Of a stretch of DNA of 44,074 nt, positions 8,135 to 17,234 are shown one piece after another. The notes under the pieces are model-generated. The model did no database searches. It was not told where the DNA came from and saw nothing but the letters and a program-made list of their open reading frames with translations. Source of the DNA: an uncultured Lachnoclostridium sp. (GTDB lineage Bacteria; Bacillota; Clostridia; Lachnospirales; Lachnospiraceae); NCBI GenBank assembly GCA_947369165.1, contig CANBKJ010000015.1:1-44074 (forward strand), written 5' to 3'. The first letter of the stretch is position 1; every line of letters starts with the position of its first letter. A program made the translations under genes and the position numbers.

Positions 8135-9055
8135 TTACAATACCATGCGCACTGCACCATAGATTCCTGCGTCATTTCCCAGCTCCGCAAGATGAAATTC
8201 CTTATCCCTCAACGCATAGAGCACATTATCATTATAATACTTTTCCACGTGATTTATGATAATATCTCCAGCTCTTGATACACCGCCGCCGATGACAAAT
8301 GCCTCTGGGTCCACCACATGGGACACGTTGGCCAGGGCTGTTCCCAGATATTTTGCGAATTTATCTACAATATAGAGAGCGTAGGAATCCCCCGCCTTCG
8401 CCTGGTCAAATACATCCTTTGCCGTAACCTCCTCCAAGGCTGCCAGCGCTGAATCTTCTTTCATCTCATTCTTTGCCATCCTTACAATTCCCGTAGCTGA
8501 TGAGTACTGCTCCAGGCAGCCTCTGCCGCCGCAGCCACACTGTTCCGTCTCATGCAGTTCTACCTTCATATGCCCAATCTCTCCGCTGGCTCCCCTGGCT
8601 CCGGTTAGAATCCGTCCACCGAGGATCACACCGCCACCCACTCCGGTTCCAAGAGTCACCATCACGATGCTGTCATAGCCTCTTCCGCCACCTTTCCACA
8701 TCTCACCCAGGGCAGCCACATTGGCATCGTTTGCAACCCGTATATTCCCCACTCCTGTCAAATCAAACAAGCGTTCTTTTACATTAAACACCGGCCAGGG
8801 AATGTTGGTACATTTCAGTACGGTGCCATCCTCTGACACCGGTCCGGGGATCCCCACACCGATCCCCATAATATTTCCGTCGTTCCACGCCCGCTTTTCC
8901 TCAATGTTGGCCGCCACATCCGGGAGAATGTTTTCCCCCTCATTTTCCACCCTGGTTTTGATCTCCCATTTTTCCAACAGTTCGCCAGTATGGGAAAACA
9001 TCCCAAACTTAACCGTTGTCCCACCGATATCTGCCCCGATATAAAATTTATTCAT
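8135..9055 (-). CDS. glcK: ROK-family glucokinase
   Basis: It phosphorylates glucose to glucose 6-phosphate with ATP in the cytoplasm. The 306-residue protein has the N-terminal phosphate-binding motif DIGGTTVKFG, the GTGVGGG motif, and the ROK zinc signature CGCGGRGCLEQ following the conserved His of GEIGHMKV. These mark it as a ROK sugar kinase and not a ROK repressor, because no N-terminal helix-turn-helix is present. Glucokinase is the likeliest specificity, from similarity to Firmicute GlcK and from linkage to hprK and pfkA; another hexose such as N-acetylmannosamine cannot be excluded from sequence alone. It lies 19 bases downstream of hprK and 24 upstream of murB. Confidence 0.88.
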   Translation of the reverse strand: MNKFYIGADIGGTTVKFGMFSHTGELLEKWEIKTRVENEGENILPDVAANIEEKRAWNDGNIMGIGVGIPGPVSEDGTVLKCTNIPWPVFNVKERLFDLTGVGNIRVANDANVAALGEMWKGGGRGYDSIVMVTLGTGVGGGVILGGRILTGARGASGEIGHMKVELHETEQCGCGGRGCLEQYSSATGIVRMAKNEMKEDSALAALEEVTAKDVFDQAKAGDSYALYIVDKFAKYLGTALANVSHVVDPEAFVIGGGVSRAGDIIINHVEKYYNDNVLYALRDKEFHLAELGNDAGIYGAVRMVL

Positions 9056-9074
9056 TTAAGCTGCACAACCTTTC

Positions 9075-9998
9075 CTAATTTTGTCCCAAATTGCTGGTGA
9101 CACGATTATACATCTCCATCGCCGCATTATAGCCCATTTTTTTCTGACGGAAATTAACCGCAGCCGATTCACAGATAATCGCTACATTTCGACCCGGACG
9201 AATTGGGATAGAATGGCACACCACCTTATTTCCCAGATATTCGATATATTTTTCTTCCAGTCCCATGCGGTCGTACTCCTGATTTTTATCCCATTCTTCC
9301 AGCTTGATCACCAGGTCAATGGACTGGGTATTCTTCACACTCTCTACACCAAACAACGCCTTGGCATCGATGATGCCGATTCCCCGAAGTTCGATAAAAT
9401 GCCTGGTTATATTCGGCGCTGTCCCGATCAGCGTCTCGTCACTGACCTTCTTAATCTCCACCACATCATCGGATACGAGACGATGTCCCCGGTGGATCAG
9501 CTCCAGCGCCACCTCACTTTTTCCGATGCCGCTCTCACCGGTGATCAGCACACCCTCACCGTAAATATCCACCAACACGCCGTGGATACTGATCCGGGGT
9601 GCCAGTTCTACTTTCAGCCAGCGGTTCAGTTCCGATGAAAAAGATGAGGTTGTCTTTTTTGTCCTAAGAATCGGCACTCCGTGCTCTTTCGCCAGCTCCA
9701 GGAATTCCCCCGGCACCTCCATATTACGGCAGAACACAATACACGGTACCTTGTAAGACATGATCCTTCCCATCATCTCTGTGCTGTAATTCATGCCCTG
9801 GTTTTCCATATATGTGTTTTCCACATGCCCGATGATCTGAACCCGGTGATGATCAAAATAATCAAAAAAACCTGCCAGCTGCAGCGCCGGACGGTTGATA
9901 TCCGACTGGGTGATCTTGATGTCCTCCAGCTCCACCTCCGGAGTGAGGCACTCCAGATTCATCTTGTCAATACATTCCTGCAATGCTACGGTATACAT
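9075..9998 (-). CDS. hprK: HPr kinase/phosphorylase
   Basis: A bifunctional sensor enzyme that phosphorylates HPr and Crh on Ser46 using ATP or pyrophosphate, and removes the phosphate by phosphorolysis. It is the central switch of carbon catabolite repression in Firmicutes. The 307-residue protein has an N-terminal domain (1 to about 130) and a C-terminal kinase domain with the P-loop GESGIGKS at 154-161, followed by the conserved acidic SDDVVEI motif and the ELRGIGIID signature. It is first in a minus-strand block that ends with crh-like, dnaE and pfkA, and it has a near-consensus promoter at 10030-10058. Confidence 0.96.
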   Translation of the reverse strand: MYTVALQECIDKMNLECLTPEVELEDIKITQSDINRPALQLAGFFDYFDHHRVQIIGHVENTYMENQGMNYSTEMMGRIMSYKVPCIVFCRNMEVPGEFLELAKEHGVPILRTKKTTSSFSSELNRWLKVELAPRISIHGVLVDIYGEGVLITGESGIGKSEVALELIHRGHRLVSDDVVEIKKVSDETLIGTAPNITRHFIELRGIGIIDAKALFGVESVKNTQSIDLVIKLEEWDKNQEYDRMGLEEKYIEYLGNKVVCHSIPIRPGRNVAIICESAAVNFRQKKMGYNAAMEMYNRVTSNLGQN

Positions 9999-10029
9999 AA
10001 TTTACACCTCTTTCCCCAATGATATTTTT

Positions 10030-10058
10030 ATTATACCTGTAATCGGCGTCTGCGTCAA
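10030..10058 (-). promoter_or_regulatory. Near-consensus sigma-A promoter for the hprK block
   Basis: On the minus strand, TTGACG (10053-10058) and TATAAT (10030-10035) are separated by exactly 17 bases. The -10 element lies about 30 bases upstream of the hprK start. This is one of the best promoters in the window and fits constitutive expression of the downstream housekeeping genes. Confidence 0.8.
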
Positions 10059-10100
10059 CGGAACAGGCGATCATAATTCGACCTGTAATTTTAATTAGCC

Positions 10101-10120
10101 TGGCGAACTTTAGTTCGCCA
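10101..10120 (-). terminator. Hairpin containing the potD stop codon
   Basis: A perfect 8-bp stem (10101-10108 with 10113-10120) has a 4-base loop. The last sense codons of potD form one arm and its TAA falls in and beside the loop. No long T-run follows on the minus strand, so it is a weak terminator at best; it may protect the 3' end of the mRNA. Confidence 0.5.
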
Positions 10121-11177
10121 TCACTTCTTTCCATTTCTGGTTGTATATATCATCCACATCCGGACCAAGGTACTGAAGAGTTTCACAATTAGTAAGGGAA
10201 GAAAATTCCGGAAAAGCAATGGTACTGTTGCGGTATTCCTCATCCTCGATCAGCTTTCGTCCCTCACTGTTTGGGATAGAATAGGTAATATAATCAAAAT
10301 TCTTTTTTGCGATCTCCGGCCGGCAGAGAAAATCTAAAAACTTTTCTGCGTTCTCTTTATTTTTTGCCCCTTTGGGAATCACCCAGGCATCGATCCAAAG
10401 ATTGCTGCCTTCCTTCGGAATGACATATTCCAGATCTGGATTCTCAGACTGGCAGGTCAGCGCTTCCCCCGAATAGATGACGCCGATGGCAGCCTCATTT
10501 CCGATCATTTTATCCCGCACCTCGTCCACCACATAGGCCTGGACCACACCGGACTGTTTCTGCTGGATCAGCTTCTGCTTTGCCTCTTCCAGCTCCTTTT
10601 CATCGGTGCTGTTCAGGGAATGTCCCAGATATTTCAGAGTGATTCCAAAAGCATCTCTCACACTTTTCTGCATTAGGATATTATCTTTATATTTTGTATC
10701 CCATAAAATGCCCCAGCTGTCCACCGGCTCTTTTACCATCGTTTTATTGTAAAGAATCCCCACGGTTCCCCACAGATAGGGAACACTGTACTCGTTGGTA
10801 CTGTCAAAGCCCTTTGCCGCTTCCCGGTACATCTGATCAACATATTTGATATTTGGAACATTGTCAAAGTTGATCTTCTCCAGCATTCCCTCTGAGATCA
10901 TCCGCTGGACCATATAATCCGACGGACAGACGAGATCATACTGCGCCGCCCCGTTGGCAATGATCGGATACATCACCTCATTGGTCTCATACTCATCGTA
11001 AGTCACCTTGATACCAGTCTCCTCTTCAAACTGAGCCAGGGCATCCGGATCAAAATATTCTCCATAGTTATAGATATAAAGCTCTCCGGCAGATGTTTCC
11101 CCTCCGCTTCCTCCGCAGGCAGTGAGGGTGCCAAGAACCAGCGTCATAATACAAAATAATGTTAAAATTCGTCTCAT
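10110..11177 (-). CDS. potD: Spermidine/putrescine ABC transporter substrate-binding lipoprotein
   Basis: An extracytoplasmic polyamine receptor. The signal peptide ends in the lipobox LTAC (Cys about residue 21), followed by a Gly/Ser-rich tether, so the protein is a membrane-anchored lipoprotein. The mature part starts with the family motif LYIYNYGEYFDP and has the type-2 periplasmic binding fold expected of PotD/PotF (355 residues in total). It is last in potA-potB-potC-potD, and its ATG overlaps the potC stop as ATGA. Specificity for spermidine over putrescine is not decided by what I can see. The stop codon lies in a hairpin. Confidence 0.93.
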   Translation of the reverse strand: MRRILTLFCIMTLVLGTLTACGGSGGETSAGELYIYNYGEYFDPDALAQFEEETGIKVTYDEYETNEVMYPIIANGAAQYDLVCPSDYMVQRMISEGMLEKINFDNVPNIKYVDQMYREAAKGFDSTNEYSVPYLWGTVGILYNKTMVKEPVDSWGILWDTKYKDNILMQKSVRDAFGITLKYLGHSLNSTDEKELEEAKQKLIQQKQSGVVQAYVVDEVRDKMIGNEAAIGVIYSGEALTCQSENPDLEYVIPKEGSNLWIDAWVIPKGAKNKENAEKFLDFLCRPEIAKKNFDYITYSIPNSEGRKLIEDEEYRNSTIAFPEFSSLTNCETLQYLGPDVDDIYNQKWKEVMAN

Positions 11178-12007
11178 ATGGATATCCTCTCTTTATTCTC
11201 GTTTTTCCCGTTTTTTCGATTTATTATAACCAGCATGATAAATACTGCCACAAACATGATCGTTGAAAGCGCATAGATCTCCGGCTTAATCCCTTTTCTG
11301 ACCTCCGCGTATATCTTCGTGGAGAGCGTGTCGACGCCCATACCCTTGGTAAAATGGGTGATAACAAAATCATCCAGGGACATGGTAAAGGATAATAGAA
11401 AACCGGTCAGTATCCCCGGTAATATATCCGGAAAGATCACCTTAATAAAGGCATATCCACGGGAAGCCCCCAGATCCAGCGCCGCCTCGTAAACACTTTT
11501 ATTGATCTGCTTTAATTTGGGCAGTACACTGAGCACCACATAGGGCAGATTAAATGTAATATGAGCAAGTAAAACACTGCTGAATCCCATACGATACCGC
11601 AGTGCGATGAACAGAAGCATCAGAGATATTCCCGTCACGATATCCGCATTCAACATCGGGATATTGGTCACTGTCATAAGGATCATCTTCGGCAGGCGTT
11701 TCATCCGGTTCATGGCAAAGGAGGCCGCTGTCCCAAGGATCGTTGCGATCAATGCCGATAAAAATGCCAGAAGCAGCGTAGTCCACAGAGCTTCCATGAT
11801 CTCTCTGGAAGAAAAAAGACTCTCATACCACTTTAAACTAAAACCGCCCCATCTTCCCCTGAATTTTGATTCATTAAAGGATAACACGATTAATGTGGCT
11901 ATCGGCCCATATAAAAATACAAAAATAAGAAACAAATAAATCTTGCCGCCAGCACCCACAAGTCTCTGCATCGGACTCCGGTAGGTTTTTCGTTTTTTAT
12001 TTACCAT
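11174..12007 (-). CDS. potC: Spermidine/putrescine ABC transporter permease PotC
   Basis: One of the two inner-membrane subunits of the polyamine importer. The 277-residue protein has about six membrane segments and the BPD_transp_1 EAA loop (EAALDLGASRGYAFIKVIFP, about residues 174-193), which contacts the PotA ATPase. The very basic N-terminus fits a cytoplasmic start. Its ATG at 12007 overlaps the end of potB by 7 bases, and its stop overlaps the potD start by 4 bases, so the operon is translationally coupled throughout. Confidence 0.94.
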   Translation of the reverse strand: MVNKKRKTYRSPMQRLVGAGGKIYLFLIFVFLYGPIATLIVLSFNESKFRGRWGGFSLKWYESLFSSREIMEALWTTLLLAFLSALIATILGTAASFAMNRMKRLPKMILMTVTNIPMLNADIVTGISLMLLFIALRYRMGFSSVLLAHITFNLPYVVLSVLPKLKQINKSVYEAALDLGASRGYAFIKVIFPDILPGILTGFLLSFTMSLDDFVITHFTKGMGVDTLSTKIYAEVRKGIKPEIYALSTIMFVAVFIMLVIINRKNGKNENKERISI

Positions 12008-12828
12008 ATCGCAGCCCCCTCCCCGTCTTTGTCATACCGGGACATAACTGCCATACTGCCCAGCACAAGAACCATCAGTACGATGGAGAGCCCCGCGCCC
12101 TGATACCAGTTATTTGCCGTCGTAAACTCCTGTTCAATAATGTTTCCGATCAGATTGATCTTGGCGCCGCCAAGAAGGTTGGAAATGACAAAGGTGGTCA
12201 TGGCCGGCACAAATACCATCGTGATACCGCTCACGATACCCGGAAATATCTGAGGTAATGTGATATGCCACAAAATCTGAAACCAGTTCGCTCCCAGATC
12301 CTTCGCCGCATCAAAGGTGTCCTGACTAACTTTTACCAGGGAATTATAAATCGGCAGTACCATAAAGGGCAGGTAATTGTATACCATGCCCAAAATGATA
12401 GCGCCCTCGGTATTGATCAGGCTCTGCCCCGGAAGACCCACAGCATGTAAGACCGTATTGATAATTCCAGTCTTTTCCAGGAGAGACTGCCAGGCAATGG
12501 TACGAAGCAGAAAATTCATCCACATCGGGAGAATAAAGATAAAAATTATAAATCCACTGCTGTTGAGCCGCAGGCTGCGGATCACCATAGCCAATGGCAG
12601 CGACAGCAGAAAACAGATCAATGTGCTGATCAGGGACAACTTCACCGAAAGCAGAAGCGCCTTCCAGTGCACCGGGGAAGCGATGCTTTTTACATACTCC
12701 AGTGTAAAGTTTCCTTCTCTGTCAGAAAAACCATAGTAGCACACGATCAAAAGTGGTACGATTACAAATATCGCCATCCATACAATATAAGGGTAGGACA
12801 GGCGCTTAACTCCTCTCGATTCTGTCAC
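12001..12828 (-). CDS. potB: Spermidine/putrescine ABC transporter permease PotB
   Basis: The partner of PotC in the membrane channel, with about six membrane segments and the EAA-type loop [20 protein letters not shown]. The start is ambiguous. An ATG at 12852 gives 283 residues but has a poor ribosome binding site, whereas a GTG at 12828 (275 residues) is preceded by AGAGGAGG with 9-base spacing. I prefer the GTG. Either way the gene begins inside the end of potA (23 or 47 bases of overlap), indicating coupled translation. Confidence 0.92.
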   Translation of the reverse strand: MTESRGVKRLSYPYIVWMAIFVIVPLLIVCYYGFSDREGNFTLEYVKSIASPVHWKALLLSVKLSLISTLICFLLSLPLAMVIRSLRLNSSGFIIFIFILPMWMNFLLRTIAWQSLLEKTGIINTVLHAVGLPGQSLINTEGAIILGMVYNYLPFMVLPIYNSLVKVSQDTFDAAKDLGANWFQILWHITLPQIFPGIVSGITMVFVPAMTTFVISNLLGGAKINLIGNIIEQEFTTANNWYQGAGLSIVLMVLVLGSMAVMSRYDKDGEGAAIW

Positions 12829-13891
12829 CAGCAAACGCCTCCTCTGTCTCATTTTCCGGCTTTTTCATGATCTGGATATTGAAGGGATCCACCCACAGAC
12901 CAGCCTCTTTTCCCACCTCAGCAAGACGGGTACTCTGCACCAGCCAGGTATACCCCATGGATTCGATCTCCATCTCATAATGCACTCCCTTAAAAACTAA
13001 CGAGGTAACGATTCCCCGTATCATTGCCTTTTCTGGCGGCACTAAAATAAGATCCTCTGGACGTATTACCACATCCACAGGCTTATTCTCTCCAAACCCC
13101 ACATCAACGCACTCAAACTCCTTACCCAGTATATTGACCCGTTTATCTCTTACCATAGTCGCCGGAATAATGTTGCTCTCTCCGATAAAGTCGGCTACAA
13201 AGGCATTTTGTGGCTCATTGTAAATATCCTCTGGAGAACCGATCTGCTGGATATACCCCTGGTTCATGACCACAATAGTATCTGACATCGTCAGCGCCTC
13301 TTCCTGGTCATGGGTCACGTATACAAAAGTGATGCCCAGCTCCTCTTTCAGCCGTATCAGTTCATACTGCATATCCTGGCGCAGTTTCAGATCCAGTGCA
13401 CCCAGCGGCTCGTCCAATAGGAGTATCTTCGGTTCATTCACAATCGCCCGGGCAATGGCGATTCGCTGCTGCTGTCCACCGCTCAGGGAGTCCGGCATCC
13501 GCTTCTCATAGCCCTCCAGATTTACCAGACGCAGAGCATACTTTATCTTATCTTTGATATAGTCCTTTGACTTCTTTTTTATTTTTAAACCAAATGCGAT
13601 ATTTTCCTCGATATTCATATGAGAAAATAAAGCGTATTTTTGAAATACGGTATTGATGGGACGCTTATTGGCAGGCACCCCTGCGATATCATCACCGTAG
13701 AGCAGTACCTCTCCCGCATCCGCATTTTCAAAACCTCCCATGATCCGCAGCGTCGTTGTCTTGCCGCAGCCACTGGGGCCAAGCAGAGTAACAAATTCAT
13801 TCTCATGAATATCAAGATTCATATTATCTAGAACGATTTGTCCGTCAAATGCTTTGGTAATGCCTTTTAGCTCAATACATTTTTCAGCCAT
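12806..13891 (-). CDS. potA: Spermidine/putrescine ABC transporter ATPase PotA
   Basis: The ATP-hydrolysing subunit of the polyamine importer, 361 residues. It has Walker A GPSGCGKT at 38-45, the LSGGQQQR signature, Walker B ILLLDEP followed by LGALD, and the switch His in [12 protein letters not shown]-terminal TOBE-type regulatory domain follows (about residues 260-350). The start at 13891 has a GGGAGGAT ribosome binding site; the open frame extends 19 codons further upstream without one. It is the first gene of potABCD. About 210 bases separate it from the xylanase terminator upstream. Confidence 0.95.
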   Translation of the reverse strand: MAEKCIELKGITKAFDGQIVLDNMNLDIHENEFVTLLGPSGCGKTTTLRIMGGFENADAGEVLLYGDDIAGVPANKRPINTVFQKYALFSHMNIEENIAFGLKIKKKSKDYIKDKIKYALRLVNLEGYEKRMPDSLSGGQQQRIAIARAIVNEPKILLLDEPLGALDLKLRQDMQYELIRLKEELGITFVYVTHDQEEALTMSDTIVVMNQGYIQQIGSPEDIYNEPQNAFVADFIGESNIIPATMVRDKRVNILGKEFECVDVGFGENKPVDVVIRPEDLILVPPEKAMIRGIVTSLVFKGVHYEMEIESMGYTWLVQSTRLAEVGKEAGLWVDPFNIQIMKKPENETEEAFAGDRIERS

Positions 13892-14047
13892 AACAAATCC
13901 TCCCGGTATTTTTTTGCAAACACTCGTGAATATCTTAACATAAAGCAAAGGAATATGCTACATTTTTTTTCGCTTTTGACAGCCAAACCAAAGCCATTCT
14001 TCTACTCCGCGAATTGAGAACTTTCTTATCAGATAATCAGATAAAAA

Positions 14048-14080
14048 TAGACCGGTCAGAATATCATTCTTACCGGTCTA
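14048..14080 (-). terminator. Intrinsic terminator of the GH10 xylanase gene
   Basis: A 9-bp stem (14048-14056 with 14072-14080) is extended by an inner AGAAT/ATTCT helix, and is followed on the minus strand by a T-rich run. It lies 26 bases downstream of the xylanase stop codon. Confidence 0.85.
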
Positions 14081-14105
14081 ATGTTTTTTATTTTATCTTT
14101 TATTC

Positions 14106-17030
14106 CTATACCTCACGAACGTAAATGCCATAAATGGTAACTTCCAGCATATTAACATTGTAGGAGGGCCCCTTTAAGAGCAGATTATTAGCAGTTGTCA
14201 CTCTTGCTTCACCTTCGGTGTGTCCAAGGGTCAAAACTTTCTGGAGCTCAAATGCCCCTGTCTTAAAGAACACATCAGGATCACCTGCACCGCCAAACCC
14301 AACACTGGTTTTGGTATAATAATACTGGTCGGATGCCGTCCCTGTGCCATTTGCCAGCCACATGCGCATACCCTGTGAGCCGGCACCAAAAGTACCTTTT
14401 ACCACTACCTCCAGTTTCTTTCCATCGCCTTCGATGGTCTTTGGCAATGGTATCGTCACCTGTCCTATATTATTCAGCACTACCCTGCCATCTTCTTTGA
14501 CACCATCTGACATCTGATCCAGAGGAAGAGACTGCCATCCCTCCCCTTCCGGTGGAGCATTCAGATCTGGCTCTGGCTCCGGTTCCGGGGTCTGAACCTC
14601 ATCCGGGTTCAGCTCCCATGGATAATACGCTGTATTCTCATAGAAGATCAGAGATTTTATCGTAATCGTGACCGGCTTTTCTACAGAGGCTTCACCGCCA
14701 TTAAATATCTGGAATCCCTGAAGGACATCATCCACAGTATACTCATTTGCTGTATTCAATCCACATGTTTTCACATCCGCTGATGCTTTGATCTCACTAC
14801 CCCAGTTGGTTTTCTTGCCCGCCTCAGTATAGAAGGAGTGACCAAGATTTCCACCTGAACTCGTATAGGTGAGCACCACAGATTTGTATGGACTGTCCTT
14901 TTTCAAGGACGCCGGCAGATCAAACCGAACTGCTGCGTACTGGGCTGTAAATGTAATAGTCAGCGAACCATCCTCATTAAGCTGGCATTTCGCAGCATCG
15001 GATTCACTTTCATAGGAACCCTGGGTCTTAAAGTCAAGTTTTACTGCTGAGGATACTGACGGCTTCTCCGGCTCTTCTGGAACCTCCTTCGCCGCCTGCA
15101 TAAAGGCGTAATATGACGGTTTCGCATCATACATATCCTTATCAAACATCAGCACATGCTCATATTTCCGCCAGGAGATGTCATCATACAATCCCCACCA
15201 GGTCAGACCTGTGATCTTATTGCCAGACCATTTCTGCAGGGTGATCAACTGTTTGGTCAGCTCTTTCACATATTCTGCCTGCTTCTGGTAGGCCGCTGCC
15301 AGCTCTGCTTCTGTCGGATCCGGATCATCTTTATCCTTATTCGGAGTACATCCTACATCCAGTTCCGTGATCTGCACCTGGAATCCCGCCTGAACAAATG
15401 CTGCTACCGTATTTATATAGGTATCCACAGTAGGATTCGCCAGCGCCAGATGGCTCTGCATGCCGACTCCGCTGCAGACCTTCCGGTCCTCGTTGATAAA
15501 GTTTATCATCTCAATGATTTTTTCCTTCGTAAAGTAGGTATTGAAATCATTGTAAAACAGCGGCACTTTATCCTGGAGTCCAAATTCTGCCAGGGCATCA
15601 TATGCCATCTCAAATGCTTTCTTTATATAAGTAGGTCTGGTTCCCAGTGCCGGTCTGTCGGTACTGGTGGTGCCTTCAATATTCTCTCTGTTTCCGAATA
15701 CTGCCGCCCAGTTTTTATCCGGTGTATTACTAAAATATTCATTTGCCACATCCCATGTATACACAACGTCTTTATATGCCCCGTTATCCAGTGTATACAC
15801 ATGATGGATCATACTGCTGATGTACATCCGCATACGTTCATACATCACTTCTTCTGAGACGTATTCTGCGGCTTCATCCTGGCTGTAATTCTCCTTAAAG
15901 AACCATTCCGGTGACTGGGAATGCCAGACAAGTACATGATAACGTATTTTTAAACCATTTTCCTTTGCGATTTTAAGTACTTTGTCTACGGTATCGTAAT
16001 TGAACTGAGGAACCGTAGTCTCCTTATAACTCTCCGGGATAACATAATCACCAGTCTTTTTCTTAGCTTCCTCTGTACTGATCGGTTTCAGCCAGCCTGG
16101 CATAAGATAATCCGGTTTCATCTCATTTTCCAGGGTAAAGCTGGAAAAGTGTTTTTTCACATATTCCAGTGTTTCAGGATCCTGCAGCTGTACCAGGTTG
16201 ATACATGTCCCTGTTTTTCCGAAGATATTATCATAGGTATCCTTCATGCTGACAATCTCTGTTGGATACTCGCCCGGATCTGAAGTTGCTGACGCACTTG
16301 GAGACGGTTTTACTCCCGGTGAGGCCGCCGGACTCGTCGAGGGCTTTGCTCCTGGATCCGCTGTTGCCGCTGCACTCGGTGACGGCTTCGTTCCTGGATC
16401 TGCTGTCGCTGACGCACTTGGAGACGGTTTTGTCCCCGGATCCGCTGTTGCCGTCGGGCTTGGTGATGGCTCCACACCTGGATCCGCCGTTTCCCCAGGG
16501 CTTTGGGACGGCTCCACACCCGGATCCGCCGTTGCCGTTGCACTCGGAGATGGTTTCTCTCCTGGATCTGCTGTTGCCGTCGCACTTGGAGATGGCTTCG
16601 TTCCCGGATCCGAAGAAGTCTGCGGCTGCGCAGATGGCACTGCTCCCGGATTTTCCGATCGCTGTGGTTGTGACGGAGTCGTATTCACAGAACCCGTACG
16701 CGTAGGCGCGGGTTTTTTCTTATTCTTAACAGTCACGCGGCATACCAGTTTCTTCTTGCCGACTTTTGCTGTGATGCGGGCAGTTCCCTTTTTCTTTGCT
16801 GAAACTTTCCCCTTAGAAGAAACAGCTGCTACTTTCTTGTTGCTGCTCTTCCACTTCGCCTTTTTCTTTGTTCCCTTAACCTTGAGACGGACACTCTTTC
16901 CAACATACAAGGTCACTTTCTTTTTGTTGAGTCTAGGCTTACTCGCTTTTGCTTCTGACAGCTCTGGCTTAACCAACATAGAAAGCGTCAATGCAAAACA
17001 AAGGATCAGCGCTATACTTCTCTTGTTCAT
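14106..17030 (-). CDS. Secreted multidomain GH10 endo-1,4-beta-xylanase
   Basis: It cleaves internal beta-1,4 bonds of xylan outside the cell. Order of parts in the 974-residue protein: signal peptide (1 to about 29); a Lys-rich bacterial Ig-like (Big2-type) domain (30-103); a Pro/Ser/Thr linker with eight 14-residue repeats (141-250); the GH10 barrel (about 262-650); a beta-rich module, probably carbohydrate-binding (about 655-795); a short acidic PEPEPEP linker; and a second beta-rich C-terminal module (about 815-974). In GH10 the acid/base is Glu431 (WDVANE) and the nucleophile Glu556 (ITELD). The start at 17030 has AAAGGA upstream. No LPXTG or S-layer anchor is seen; the Lys-rich Ig-like domain may hold it to the cell surface. 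It has its own promoter and terminator. Confidence 0.93.
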   Translation of the reverse strand: MNKRSIALILCFALTLSMLVKPELSEAKASKPRLNKKKVTLYVGKSVRLKVKGTKKKAKWKSSNKKVAAVSSKGKVSAKKKGTARITAKVGKKKLVCRVTVKNKKKPAPTRTGSVNTTPSQPQRSENPGAVPSAQPQTSSDPGTKPSPSATATADPGEKPSPSATATADPGVEPSQSPGETADPGVEPSPSPTATADPGTKPSPSASATADPGTKPSPSAAATADPGAKPSTSPAASPGVKPSPSASATSDPGEYPTEIVSMKDTYDNIFGKTGTCINLVQLQDPETLEYVKKHFSSFTLENEMKPDYLMPGWLKPISTEEAKKKTGDYVIPESYKETTVPQFNYDTVDKVLKIAKENGLKIRYHVLVWHSQSPEWFFKENYSQDEAAEYVSEEVMYERMRMYISSMIHHVYTLDNGAYKDVVYTWDVANEYFSNTPDKNWAAVFGNRENIEGTTSTDRPALGTRPTYIKKAFEMAYDALAEFGLQDKVPLFYNDFNTYFTKEKIIEMINFINEDRKVCSGVGMQSHLALANPTVDTYINTVAAFVQAGFQVQITELDVGCTPNKDKDDPDPTEAELAAAYQKQAEYVKELTKQLITLQKWSGNKITGLTWWGLYDDISWRKYEHVLMFDKDMYDAKPSYYAFMQAAKEVPEEPEKPSVSSAVKLDFKTQGSYESESDAAKCQLNEDGSLTITFTAQYAAVRFDLPASLKKDSPYKSVVLTYTSSGGNLGHSFYTEAGKKTNWGSEIKASADVKTCGLNTANEYTVDDVLQGFQIFNGGEASVEKPVTITIKSLIFYENTAYYPWELNPDEVQTPEPEPEPDLNAPPEGEGWQSLPLDQMSDGVKEDGRVVLNNIGQVTIPLPKTIEGDGKKLEVVVKGTFGAGSQGMRMWLANGTGTASDQYYYTKTSVGFGGAGDPDVFFKTGAFELQKVLTLGHTEGEARVTTANNLLLKGPSYNVNMLEVTIYGIYVREV
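16281..16610 (-). repeat. Eight 42-bp tandem repeats encoding the xylanase linker
   Basis: Eight imperfect units of 14 residues, each starting DPG and following the pattern DPG-x-x-PSPS-A-x-A-T-A, cover 330 bases, so one unit is shortened. In protein terms this is a flexible and probably glycosylatable Pro/Ser/Thr linker. Near-identical units such as the first two suggest recent copy-number change by slippage or recombination. Confidence 0.9.
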
Positions 17031-17070
17031 TAGATCAAATCCTTTCTGATACATTATTTTATATTTCATA

Positions 17071-17099
17071 ATGTTATCGGAACTTCCGTTTGATTACAA
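17071..17099 (-). promoter_or_regulatory. Putative xylanase promoter with a palindrome in the spacer
   Basis: On the minus strand, TTGTAA (17094-17099) and TAACAT (17071-17076) are separated by 17 bases. Between them lies the perfect 11-bp palindrome CGGAACTTCCG (17078-17088), a placement typical of a repressor operator. The hexamers are only moderate matches. Confidence 0.45.
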
Positions 17100-17178
17100 G
17101 AGATTTTTCATAAATATTTTATAAAGTTTCTATCATATATTTGCATTGTTTTTTTGATCTTTCTGGCATCAAAAAGGA

Positions 17179-17219
17179 GCTGCCACATCAACAGATCGTC
17201 TATCTGCTGATGTGGCAGC
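17179..17219 (-). terminator. Strong intrinsic terminator after the GH115 gene
   Basis: A 12-bp perfect stem (17179-17190 with 17208-17219) with an inner CAGAT/ATCTG helix is followed by TTTTT on the minus strand. It lies 15 bases after the GH115 stop and separates it from the xylanase transcription unit. Confidence 0.9.
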
Positions 17220-17234
17220 CCTCCTGTCTGCAGA

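Noticed and set aside
15156-15857. Plus-strand open frame of 233 codons
   Set aside because: Antisense to the GH10 catalytic domain, whose catalytic residues are intact.
16246-17049. Plus-strand open frame of 267 codons with Gly/Ala/Asp repeats
   Set aside because: It is the antisense of the xylanase linker repeats and Lys-rich domain; the repeat composition keeps the opposite frame open. No ribosome binding site or family match.
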